6,866 nt of DNA. It comes from Methanobacteriota archaeon (lineage in GTDB: Archaea > Thermoplasmatota > Thermoplasmata > JAUWGG01). Where the stretch lies: NCBI GenBank assembly GCA_030606525.1, contig JAUWGG010000054.1, forward strand, positions 1 to 6,866. The letters run 5' to 3'. Below are positions 1 to 4,914 of this stretch, piece after piece; position 1 is the stretch's first letter; every line of letters begins with the position of its first letter. A model generated the notes under the pieces. It did no database searches. It was not told the origin of the DNA and worked only from the letters and a program-made list of their open reading frames with translations. Position numbers and translations under genes: made by a program.

Positions 1-1
1 T

Positions 2-340
2 ATCGAGGATTTGAACATAAAAAATATGGTTAGAAATCATTACCTATCCCAATCAATAAACGATGTGGCTTGGCGAAAGTTCGCACAAATGCTATCTTAT
101 AAGGCTGAAAGTGCTAATAAATTAGTAGTGCGAGTTGACCCAAGGAACACGTCAAAAGAAAAGAATTATGGTAAATTAGACCGTGATTATAATGCCTCAC
201 TGAACATCCTACAGCGAGGCTTATCGGGGCAGGGATTGCCCTTAGTGCCTGTGGAGATTGAGCCACTACGAGAACTTATACAAGTTCCCGCAAGCTCGAT
301 TGTTGAAGCAGGAAGCCCACAGGCTTTAGCCGTTGGGTAG
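2..340 (+). CDS. tnpB: TnpB RNA-guided nuclease / IS605 OrfB, C-terminal part, zinc ribbon missing
   Basis: This is a partial gene, open at the left window edge; the frame runs back to base 2 and the first visible residues are IEDLNIKN. TnpB is the transposon-encoded RuvC nuclease guided by an RNA from the element's right end. The IED at the start carries the RuvC-II glutamate. VDPRNTSKE follows, and then the RuvC-III motif DRDYNASLNIL. Family members normally have a CxxC...CxxC zinc ribbon between TSKE and DRD, and here no cysteine is present. The Glu-to-Asp distance is about 60 residues, against about 83 in the characterised ISDra2 TnpB, so roughly 23-26 residues seem to be deleted in frame around base 161. 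The tail (PVEIEPL... then VEAGSPQALAVG) is typical of the family and reads into the right-end hairpin, ending at TAG 338-340. Whether the protein is active is doubtful. Confidence 0.85.
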   Translation: MEDLNIKNMVRNHYLSQSINDVAWRKFAQMLSYKAESANKLVVRVDPRNTSKEKNYGKLDRDYNASLNILQRGLSGQGLPLVPVEIEPLRELIQVPASSIVEAGSPQALAVG

Positions 341-365
341 TTCACAAAAGGATATTATGCATATG
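301..365 (+). ncRNA. 3' portion of a putative omega RNA (reRNA) with guide segment
   Basis: In IS605/IS1341 elements the TnpB guide RNA comes from the 3' end of tnpB plus the right end, and its guide is the flanking DNA. The right-end stem here is CCCACAGGC (316-324), loop TTTA-type, and GCCGTTGGG (329-337). A perfect partner arm would be GCCTGTGGG, so two internal positions are mismatched. The predicted guide begins at about 346, just after TTCAC, and copies the interrupted DUF123 gene. The 5' limit cannot be seen; only the 3' part is marked. Activity is unknown. Confidence 0.4.
316..337 (+). repeat. Imperfect right-end hairpin of the IS element
   Basis: A stem-loop with arms CCCACAGGC and GCCGTTGGG around a TTTA loop. 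It pairs CCCA with TGGG and GGC with GCC, leaving a 2-nt internal mismatch. The tnpB stop codon TAG lies directly after it. The mismatch suggests decay compared with the usually perfect hairpins of this family. Confidence 0.65.
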
Positions 366-682
366 CTGGCTCAGCACTGAATAATTTAGATGGTCGGATA
401 GGTCATCATTTAAAAATTAAAAAAAAGCTGCATTGGCATATCGATTATTTGCTTAATAAAGCGAATGTTGAAAATGTGTTCTTTAAGGAAGGAGAGGAAA
501 GAGAAGAATGTGGATTTGCGTATGAATTGAGCAGGCATTTTCAATCCATAAACAAGTTTGGTTCAAGTGACTGCAATTGCAAAAGTCATTTGTTCTATAG
601 CGAGGATCATTCAGAACTACGCAGTGCCATCATGAGATTGGATACAGGTGAATATGAATATAAACCTGATTCACATGTTTGA
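346..682 (+). pseudogene. DUF123 (GIY-YIG-like nuclease) gene, 5' end lost to the IS insertion
   Basis: Read in the frame of base 341, the DNA encodes KGYYAYAGSALNNLDGRI, then KKKLHWHIDYLL, then FGSSDCNCKSHLFY, and ends at TGA 680-682. These are hallmarks of the DUF123 family (PF01986): a Y-x-GSA core, the HWHIDYLL motif and the C-terminal SDCxCxSHLFY motif. DUF123 domains are GIY-YIG-like, occur widely in archaea and are sometimes fused to endonuclease III; their cellular role is poorly defined. About 30 N-terminal residues expected before KGYY are missing, and tnpB right-end sequence stands in their place, so the gene was probably split by the IS. A TTG at 449 could start a 77-residue product, but it would lack the catalytic core and has no convincing ribosome-binding site. 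The 3' end overlaps the convergent nikR gene by 12 bp. Confidence 0.85.
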
Positions 683-1063
683 GACGGAGGTCACAAATTC
701 GACCTGTTTTACCCCTTTGATCTTTCGAATGCTTTGAATTAACTGTTTGATGCGAGAGCCAGAGCCTTTTACGATGTATACTTCCAAGCAATTGGTTTCA
801 TCTAGATGTGTGTGCAGCATGGTATGAATTTCCTCATAGGTATGCTGTATTTTCAATAGATCATGTTTTGGTGTCTCTTTACTATGAATCAGTGTTATTA
901 CAACCAAATTCTCCCCAAGACCCTTTTCCCATTCAGACTCGTTCACAAAGCTCCTGATCACATCTCGGAATGCCTCGGACCTTGTTGCAAATCCCTTTTC
1001 CCCAAGCACATCATCGAATTTTTTTAGAAGATTATCGTTTATAGACAAACTCACAATCGTCAT
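671..1063 (-). CDS. nikR: NikR-family nickel-responsive transcriptional regulator
   Basis: A 130-residue protein, the usual NikR length. Residues 2-40 form a ribbon-helix-helix DNA-binding domain (strand IVSLSIN, then helices including RSEAFRDVIRSF, very like the RSEAIRDILRS of the E. coli protein). Residues 53-126 form the ACT-like metal-sensing domain. The high-affinity nickel ligands His76, His87, His89 and Cys95 of E. coli NikR align with H74 (in IQH), H84, H86 (in HTHLD) and C92 (in NCLEV), so the site is complete. NikR works as a tetramer that binds paired half-sites when loaded with nickel. The gene is transcribed divergently from the NicO-like gene across an 89-bp gap holding repeated TATTAAGAAT boxes, so autoregulation and control of that neighbour are likely (inference). 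ATG at 1063 is chosen; the minus-strand TATA at 1092-1101 predicts a very short leader. The response could be to another metal. Confidence 0.88.
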   Translation of the reverse strand: MTIVSLSINDNLLKKFDDVLGEKGFATRSEAFRDVIRSFVNESEWEKGLGENLVVITLIHSKETPKHDLLKIQHTYEEIHTMLHTHLDETNCLEVYIVKGSGSRIKQLIQSIRKIKGVKQVEFVTSVSNM

Positions 1064-1070
1064 CTTATCT

Positions 1071-1112
1071 TATTAAGAATTGAATTGAAAGTATTTAAAT
1101 ATTATTAAGAAT
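1071..1112. promoter_or_regulatory. Candidate NikR operator: two exact TATTAAGAAT direct repeats
   Basis: TATTAAGAAT occurs at 1071-1080 and again at 1103-1112, a 32-bp period, about three helical turns. The first copy covers the predicted nikR start site and the second lies next to both TATA boxes. A degenerate inverted copy, ATTCTAAT (1134-1141), lies 21 bp beyond the second copy and brackets the TATA box of the NicO-like gene. The same TATTAAG core recurs in the tlpA promoter. That NikR is the binder is inferred. Confidence 0.5.
1092..1101 (-). promoter_or_regulatory. TATA box for nikR
   Basis: The palindromic sequence TATTTAAATA lies about 30 bp upstream of the nikR ATG on the minus strand. 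This predicts transcription starting about 5-10 nt before the start codon. No Shine-Dalgarno is visible in that gap, consistent with a nearly leaderless mRNA. Confidence 0.55.
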
Positions 1113-1122
1113 GAAGAAAGTT

Positions 1123-1131
1123 TTTAATATA
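1123..1131 (+). promoter_or_regulatory. TATA box for the NicO-like gene
   Basis: TTTAATATA follows a purine-rich GAAAG stretch that could serve as a BRE. It is centred about 26 bp before ATG 1153, predicting a leaderless transcript starting at or near the start codon. It lies between the second TATTAAGAAT box and the degenerate inverted copy, so a bound repressor could block it. Confidence 0.55.
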
Positions 1132-1152
1132 ATATTCTAATATGAAATCACG

Positions 1153-1848
1153 ATGATAGTAGAATTGGGTGGGTTAAACCTCCTAGCAGCATTCATTTTA
1201 GGGTTGGCTCATACTCTAGAACCTTGTGAGGATAAAGCGGTAGTCTCATTTCTAACGCTCTGGGGAAGCGAGAGATGGAAACAAGGGATAATGCTTGTGA
1301 TCTTGTATGGACTTGCAATGACACTTATCAATACCGTCCTTGTCGTAATTTTTTGCATGATCGGTGCAGAGTATATAGAGGGTATTGGGATTTATCTTGC
1401 AGTTGGTGCAAGTATCATAATGATAATTTTTGGGATTGTGATGATCTGGGGCAAACATTTCCCACATTTTGCACATCTGACCCATCATCATGGAAAAGAT
1501 GGGAAAGTATGTGAAAAAACACTCCTTCTTCCCGGTAAAGAACGAACATCTACCGTGTTCCTATTAGGTGTGATCAGAGGAATTCCTTACTGCCCAATTG
1601 AAGTTGCGGTTGTGCTCTGGGCGATCTCGATCGGCAGCGTTTTGGCAGGTGCATCAGTGATGTTCGTGTTCGGAATTGGCACCACGATAGGATTAATCCC
1701 ATTGGGATTCATCATGGGCGGTATTGCTCAGAAAGCTAAAAAAACCAAATACGAAAAGTATATACCCACTATCTGCGGATTGGCATTTATAATATTCGGG
1801 ATCGCACTGATAATAATGCATATCCTTGGAATCGCGCATGGACATTAA
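1153..1848 (+). CDS. NicO/CcdA-like six-TM membrane protein, probable nickel/cobalt exporter
   Basis: A 231-residue integral membrane protein with about six hydrophobic segments (near 8-24, 45-70, 78-99, 134-158, 162-190 and 204-227), arranged as two three-helix halves. The first helix holds GLAHTLEPCEDKAVVS, resembling the HxLEPGHGK-type motif of NicO/RcnA exporters and related SafE/UreH proteins. A His-rich loop between the halves (H102, H105, H108, H111-H113) and a C-terminal HGH fit metal handling. Divergence from nikR across a shared operator region makes Ni/Co efflux the leading role. An alternative deserves weight. Cys25 in helix 1 (EPC) and Cys147 in helix 4 (PYCP) sit at equivalent places in the two halves, as the redox cysteines do in CcdA/DsbD, and a TlpA-like thioredoxin is encoded next. 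Transport of electrons rather than metal is therefore possible. The start is supported by the TATA position. Confidence 0.7.
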   Translation: MIVELGGLNLLAAFILGLAHTLEPCEDKAVVSFLTLWGSERWKQGIMLVILYGLAMTLINTVLVVIFCMIGAEYIEGIGIYLAVGASIIMIIFGIVMIWGKHFPHFAHLTHHHGKDGKVCEKTLLLPGKERTSTVFLLGVIRGIPYCPIEVAVVLWAISIGSVLAGASVMFVFGIGTTIGLIPLGFIMGGIAQKAKKTKYEKYIPTICGLAFIIFGIALIIMHILGIAHGH

Positions 1849-1886
1849 AACTGAAAAGGTGATGGAAGGGCACAAATCTTAGAAAA

Positions 1887-1916
1887 TACTTAATATACGA
1901 TAATGAATATTAAGTA
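1887..1916. promoter_or_regulatory. Perfect 10-bp inverted repeat over the tlpA promoter
   Basis: TACTTAATAT (1887-1896) and ATATTAAGTA (1907-1916) are exact reverse complements separated by 10 bp. Their centres are 20 bp apart, about two helical turns. The left arm overlaps the TATA-like TTAATATA (1890-1897), and the right arm covers the region just before the predicted start of transcription. The arms share TATTAAG with the boxes in the nikR intergenic region. A repressor operator for the same ribbon-helix-helix protein is inferred. Confidence 0.55.
1890..1897 (+). promoter_or_regulatory. TATA box for the TlpA-like gene
   Basis: TTAATATA is centred about 28 bp before ATG 1922 and predicts a leaderless transcript. 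No Shine-Dalgarno precedes the ATG. It supports separate transcription of this gene despite only 73 bp separating it from the gene upstream. Confidence 0.55.
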
Positions 1917-1921
1917 ATTAT

Positions 1922-2632
1922 ATGGCAAAGCGAAGAAAGAGCAGCGGAAAACATCACAAGAAGGATATTTCTGAGATAAAAAGTAAAAAAGGTGAAGATA
2001 CATCCGCGCGAAAATCATCACGAAAAGCATCGAAGAAGAAGATAAGTGGGAAAAGGATTTCTACTCCAAAAATAGGATACCCAATACTAATTATAGTGAT
2101 AGTGGCAGTATTAATCGTTGTAGTAACTGCTTTTTTCTTTTATCAACCCGCACCTGCTCCTTCAAACCATTCAAATGGAAACAACGGAGATGACATTGGT
2201 ACGAATATTGGTCAAACCGCTCCGGATTTCACATTGACAGACATAGGTGGCAATGAATTTATTCTGAAGAATTATCGAGGAAAGATTGTAATTTTAGATT
2301 TTATGGCCATACGGTGTCCTCCATGTGTACAAGAGATGGGGGAACTCAAAGAGATTCGTCAAAATTATTATAGCAAGGGAGTAAGAATCATATCGATTGA
2401 TATAGACAGTCATGATAGTGTTGATGATCTTACACAATTCAAAAACGAATATGGTTGTGATTGGGTCTTTGCAACCAATGGACGCAGTGTATGGAGCGTA
2501 TATGGGGCATATCAGGATGCACCAGCGATCCCAACATTATATATCATCGATAAAGATGGAGTTGTTGCTTATAGAAATCGGGGGCTCACGGACTATGATA
2601 TCCTCTCATCGGAAATCGATAAACTTCTATGA
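1922..2632 (+). CDS. Membrane-anchored TlpA-like thioredoxin-fold protein with Lys-rich N-terminal tail
   Basis: A 236-residue protein in three parts. Residues 1-52 are a hydrophilic, strongly basic tail (20 Lys/Arg, only 4 acidic, plus many Ser). Residues 53-74 are one transmembrane helix. Residues 75-97 are a Pro/Asn/Gly linker, and 98-236 an AhpC/TSA-TlpA-type thioredoxin domain. The domain starts with APDFTLTD, carries the redox motif CPPC (132-135) after FMAIR where most relatives have FWATW, and has the cis-proline in AIPT (P204). The positive tail before the helix predicts the tail inside and the thioredoxin domain outside the membrane, where such proteins reduce or oxidise disulfides using electrons from a CcdA/DsbD-type partner. 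The preceding gene encodes a possible partner. The TATA box supports the start, so the long tail is probably real. The physiological target is unknown. Confidence 0.85.
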   Translation: MAKRRKSSGKHHKKDISEIKSKKGEDTSARKSSRKASKKKISGKRISTPKIGYPILIIVIVAVLIVVVTAFFFYQPAPAPSNHSNGNNGDDIGTNIGQTAPDFTLTDIGGNEFILKNYRGKIVILDFMAIRCPPCVQEMGELKEIRQNYYSKGVRIISIDIDSHDSVDDLTQFKNEYGCDWVFATNGRSVWSVYGAYQDAPAIPTLYIIDKDGVVAYRNRGLTDYDILSSEIDKLL

Positions 2633-2647
2633 CATCGATTGTTAGGG

Positions 2648-2671
2648 TAATTTGAAAATTCTAATTTGAAA
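2648..2671. repeat. Pair of TAATTTGAAA direct repeats
   Basis: TAATTTGAAA occurs at 2648-2657 and 2662-2671, offset by 14 bp, in the 75-bp gap before the methyltransferase gene. It could be a regulatory element of that operon or chance in AT-rich DNA. No clear TATA box is visible in the gap. Confidence 0.25.
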
Positions 2672-2707
2672 GCAGTAATATGAGCTAGAATATTTGGAGA
2701 AAAAAAA

Positions 2708-3349
2708 ATGGAGAAAAAAATCAAAAAGAAGTACTCAGATTTTTATAAAACCAAATTTGGAAAAAAGATATTGGAGAAGGAATTAGACTATATCCTGAAG
2801 GAATTAAAAGATCGCAGAGATGTATTAAGCGTGGGATGCGGTCCTGCTTTTCTTGAAAGCGAACTTGCCAAATTGAACCCCCACTTGAAGATCGTTGGAT
2901 TAGATATCTCGAAGGAAATGCTAGAGGATGCGCCAAACTCAATACACGTAGCTTTAGGTGATGCAGAGTGCATGAGGTTTGAGGATAACTCTTTCGATGC
3001 ACTGCTATATGTGACATCGTTAGAATTTATTGAAGATTACAAAAAAGCTGTAAAGGAAGCGTTCAGAGTGCTTAAGCTGGGAGGCAAAGTTATTGTCCTT
3101 ATGCTCAATCCAAAATCCCATTATTTTCAACAAGAATATAACGATAAAGGATCGTACATTCGAAGGAATATAAAACACATCGATATCGAAAAATTAGAGA
3201 GGTTTCTTTCCCATTATTTTTCCCTAAAAACAGAGTACTTATTAGGGATCAAAAATGAATCTATATTCGATACTGCAAATCCAAAATTTGCAAGTTTGTA
3301 TATCGTTAAAGGCATCAAAAGATCGAAGGAGTTGAGGGAATTTAAATGA
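2708..3349 (+). CDS. Class I SAM-dependent methyltransferase (Methyltransf_11 type)
   Basis: A 213-residue cytoplasmic protein with a seven-strand Rossmann methyltransferase core. Motif I is VLSVGCGPAFLE (G43, G45), and the acidic residue at the end of the second strand is D66 in VGLDIS, expected to bind the SAM ribose. A GDAE segment (D85) contacts adenine in relatives. Next come FEDNSFDALLY, the motif IV region, and FRVLKLGGKVIVL, typical of the family. The methyl acceptor cannot be told from sequence. A GGAG ribosome-binding site at about 2696-2699 lies 8 nt before the ATG, so this mRNA probably has a leader, unlike the genes upstream. The stop overlaps the start of the ZIP transporter gene in an ATGA junction, so the two are cotranscribed and translationally coupled. 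This ties the enzyme loosely to metal uptake; small-molecule or protein methylation both remain open. Confidence 0.85.
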   Translation: MEKKIKKKYSDFYKTKFGKKILEKELDYILKELKDRRDVLSVGCGPAFLESELAKLNPHLKIVGLDISKEMLEDAPNSIHVALGDAECMRFEDNSFDALLYVTSLEFIEDYKKAVKEAFRVLKLGGKVIVLMLNPKSHYFQQEYNDKGSYIRRNIKHIDIEKLERFLSHYFSLKTEYLLGIKNESIFDTANPKFASLYIVKGIKRSKELREFK

Positions 3350-4071
3350 ATGATTTACTAATCATATTGTTATTAATATTCTTCGGACAAACGCTTGGTT
3401 CGCTGATTGGTTTAGCTAAGAAACCCAGTAAAATAATACTTCACGGTGCAATGTCCTTTGCTGCAAGTATGATGATAGCTATTTCCTTTATACAATTGAT
3501 ACCGGAGGGACTGGAAATAGCACCTTTGTATATAATAGTGATCTCATTTTTTGCTGGTATTGGCATAATGATGATCGTAGATCGTACATTGCCTCATATA
3601 AATCCAGAGTTCCTAAAAAAGGAAAAACCATCTGTAAAAAAATCAGTAACTATGTTGGTTATCGGTATTGCGCTCCATAATCTGCCAGAAGGTTTGGCGA
3701 TTGGCGTCGGTTTTGCATTAGCATCGGAATTAGGAATTGCCATCGCATTAGGTATCGCAATTCAAGATATCCCTGAGAACATTGCAACAATAGTTCCACT
3801 GTATGCTTTGACTAAAAAGAAGGGGAAATCATTTGCGATACTCGTAACCACTGTTCTATTTGAAGTGGTTGGATTCATCTTGGGATTCTTTATCCTTAAA
3901 GATACTTCGTCACACCTCTTAGGAGCTTCATTAGTACTTGCAGCAGGATTTATGGTGTATATCTCTGTGGAAGAACTGCTGCCTGCAGCGCAAATAAAAA
4001 AATATCCTAAATTAGCAATTATCAGTATGATCTTGGGAGTTGCTTGCGTGGTGCTAACTAGTTTAATATAG
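3346..4071 (+). CDS. ZIP-family metal transporter (GufA/BbZIP-like)
   Basis: A 241-residue polytopic membrane protein with about eight hydrophobic helices and a short charged loop near 86-100. ZIP proteins carry Zn, Fe, Mn, Ni or Cd across the membrane into the cytoplasm. The metal site is clear: helix 4 has HNLPEGLAIG (H111, N112, E115) and helix 5 has IQDIPEN (Q140, D141, E144). The Q-D-x-x-E pattern matches the binuclear site of Bordetella BbZIP (Q207, D208, E211) rather than the HNxPEG seen in helix 5 of many ZIPs. A later helix has SVEELLP (E209, E210), and helix 2 has SFIQLIPEGLE. The gene starts within the methyltransferase stop codon (ATGA overlap). Substrate is unknown; with NikR and a NicO-like protein nearby, nickel, zinc or cobalt are reasonable, but metal choice cannot be read from the sequence. 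Confidence 0.88.
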   Translation: MNDLLIILLLIFFGQTLGSLIGLAKKPSKIILHGAMSFAASMMIAISFIQLIPEGLEIAPLYIIVISFFAGIGIMMIVDRTLPHINPEFLKKEKPSVKKSVTMLVIGIALHNLPEGLAIGVGFALASELGIAIALGIAIQDIPENIATIVPLYALTKKKGKSFAILVTTVLFEVVGFILGFFILKDTSSHLLGASLVLAAGFMVYISVEELLPAAQIKKYPKLAIISMILGVACVVLTSLI

Positions 4072-4074
4072 TGG

Positions 4075-4083
4075 ATATATATT
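4075..4083 (+). promoter_or_regulatory. TATA box for the radical SAM gene
   Basis: ATATATATT lies about 20-24 bp before the GTG at 4099, in the 27-bp gap after the ZIP gene. It predicts a start of transcription close to the GTG, so this gene can be expressed apart from the operon upstream. A GAGG directly abuts the GTG and is too close to act as a normal ribosome-binding site. Confidence 0.45.
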
Positions 4084-4098
4084 TCCCATCAAAAAGAG

Positions 4099-4875
4099 GT
4101 GTTCAGAACGAAGACAGTATATGGACCTGTACCCTCATGGCGCCTTGGTCGTTCATTGGGCGTTGATGTTGTGTGTAGGGAAAAAAAGGTTTGTTCATTC
4201 GATTGCGTTTATTGTCAATTAGGACCTACAAAAAATAAAATTAAGGAGAGGGAAATATTCGTTTCAAAAGAGAGGATAAAAGAAGATCTAAGTGAAGTTA
4301 TTGGGAAAATTGATGCGGATGTGGTTACTTTCTCAGGTACTGGAGAGCCGACCCTTGCCAGCAATTTAGGGGAAATAATAGATGTGGTTAGGGAGTATAC
4401 ACATTTACCCTTAGCCGTTCTAACAAATTCGTCCTTCATGTTTAACAAGGAAGTACGAAATGAACTAAAAAAATTGGATATTGTAGTAGCCAAATTGGAT
4501 GCTCCCAACTCCAAGTTGTTTCAAAAAATAAATCGACCTGCTGAAGGGTTGAAGTTCAATGATATTTTAGAGGGGATCAAAGAATTTCGAAGGGAATTTA
4601 AAGGAAAATTGGCATTGCAAATGATGTTCATAGATTTGAATAAGGGATATGCTGATGAAATGGCTGAGATCGCCGAAGAGATAAAAGCTGATGAGGTTCA
4701 GATAAATACTCCACTTAGATCCAGCCCAATAAAACCCTTGAATGAGAGGGAGATCGAGAAGATTGAACGAAGTTTTCTTCATTTGAATGCGATATCTGTT
4801 TACAAAGAGAAAAAGCCAATTACCCATGTTTATGATCAAGAAGAAGTGCTGAGACGGAGGAAAACCGTAAGTTAA
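4099..4875 (+). CDS. Radical SAM protein, COG0731 type (TYW1/Taw1-related, function unknown)
   Basis: A 258-residue protein starting at GTG. The opening VYGPVPSWRLGRSLGVDVV is the signature of the COG0731 group. It is followed by the radical SAM cluster motif C-x3-C-x2-C (C32, C36, C39, in VCSFDCVYCQLG), which binds a 4Fe-4S cluster and cleaves SAM to a 5'-deoxyadenosyl radical. TFSGTGEPTL (77-86) is the GGE-type SAM-binding motif, LAVLTNSS follows on the next strand, and LDAPN then Q-[I/V]-NTPLR lie further on. COG0731 includes the archaeal wyosine enzyme Taw1, which has an N-terminal extension with a second three-Cys cluster. This protein begins just before the SAM motif and lacks that extension, so it is probably not Taw1; its substrate is unknown. 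It ends 39 bp before the dehydratase-like gene, in the same direction. Confidence 0.82.
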   Translation: MFRTKTVYGPVPSWRLGRSLGVDVVCREKKVCSFDCVYCQLGPTKNKIKEREIFVSKERIKEDLSEVIGKIDADVVTFSGTGEPTLASNLGEIIDVVREYTHLPLAVLTNSSFMFNKEVRNELKKLDIVVAKLDAPNSKLFQKINRPAEGLKFNDILEGIKEFRREFKGKLALQMMFIDLNKGYADEMAEIAEEIKADEVQINTPLRSSPIKPLNEREIEKIERSFLHLNAISVYKEKKPITHVYDQEEVLRRRKTVS

Positions 4876-4890
4876 ATTCCAAATAAAGAA

Positions 4891-4910
4891 GTATATAGTA
4901 AAGAAGGTGA
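4891..4910 (+). promoter_or_regulatory. Possible TATA box and Shine-Dalgarno for the dehydratase-like gene
   Basis: GTATATAG (4891-4898) could be a TATA box. GGTGA (4906-4910) matches the anti-Shine-Dalgarno and lies 4 nt before the GTG start at 4915. The TATA spacing would put transcription start at or after the GTG, so the two signals do not fit together well. The Shine-Dalgarno suggests translation from a message read through from the gene upstream. Confidence 0.35.
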
Positions 4911-4914
4911 AAAT

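Larger units (their letters stand above)
1..345 (+). mobile_element. Right-end fragment of an IS605/IS1341-type (tnpB) insertion sequence
   Basis: Only the 3' part of the element is in the window: the end of tnpB plus the right-end hairpin, ending with TTCAC at 341-345. The left end and any tnpA lie outside. The right boundary is inferred from two facts. The hairpin and TTCAC tail resemble known right ends of this family, and DUF123-type coding sequence resumes immediately afterwards. No target-site duplication is expected for this family. The hairpin arms are imperfect, so the copy may no longer be mobile. Confidence 0.75.

Noticed and set aside
419..426. Run of eight A (eight T on the minus strand) as a nikR terminator
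   Set aside because: It encodes Lys residues of the DUF123 remnant and lies about 245 bp past the nikR stop; it may act as a terminator but nothing marks it specifically.
449..682. An intact 77-residue gene starting at TTG
   Set aside because: The coding signal extends upstream to about 346 as DUF123, so the TTG is an internal codon of a truncated gene, not a natural start.
1142..1156. A four-codon leader frame (ATG AAA TCA CGA TGA) overlapping the NicO-like start
   Set aside because: The TATA position predicts that transcription starts at or after it, so it is probably not in the mRNA.
1252..1491. Minus-strand frame inside the NicO-like gene
   Set aside because: It lies wholly opposite a well-supported membrane protein gene, has a Cys/His/Lys-rich improbable composition and no promoter.
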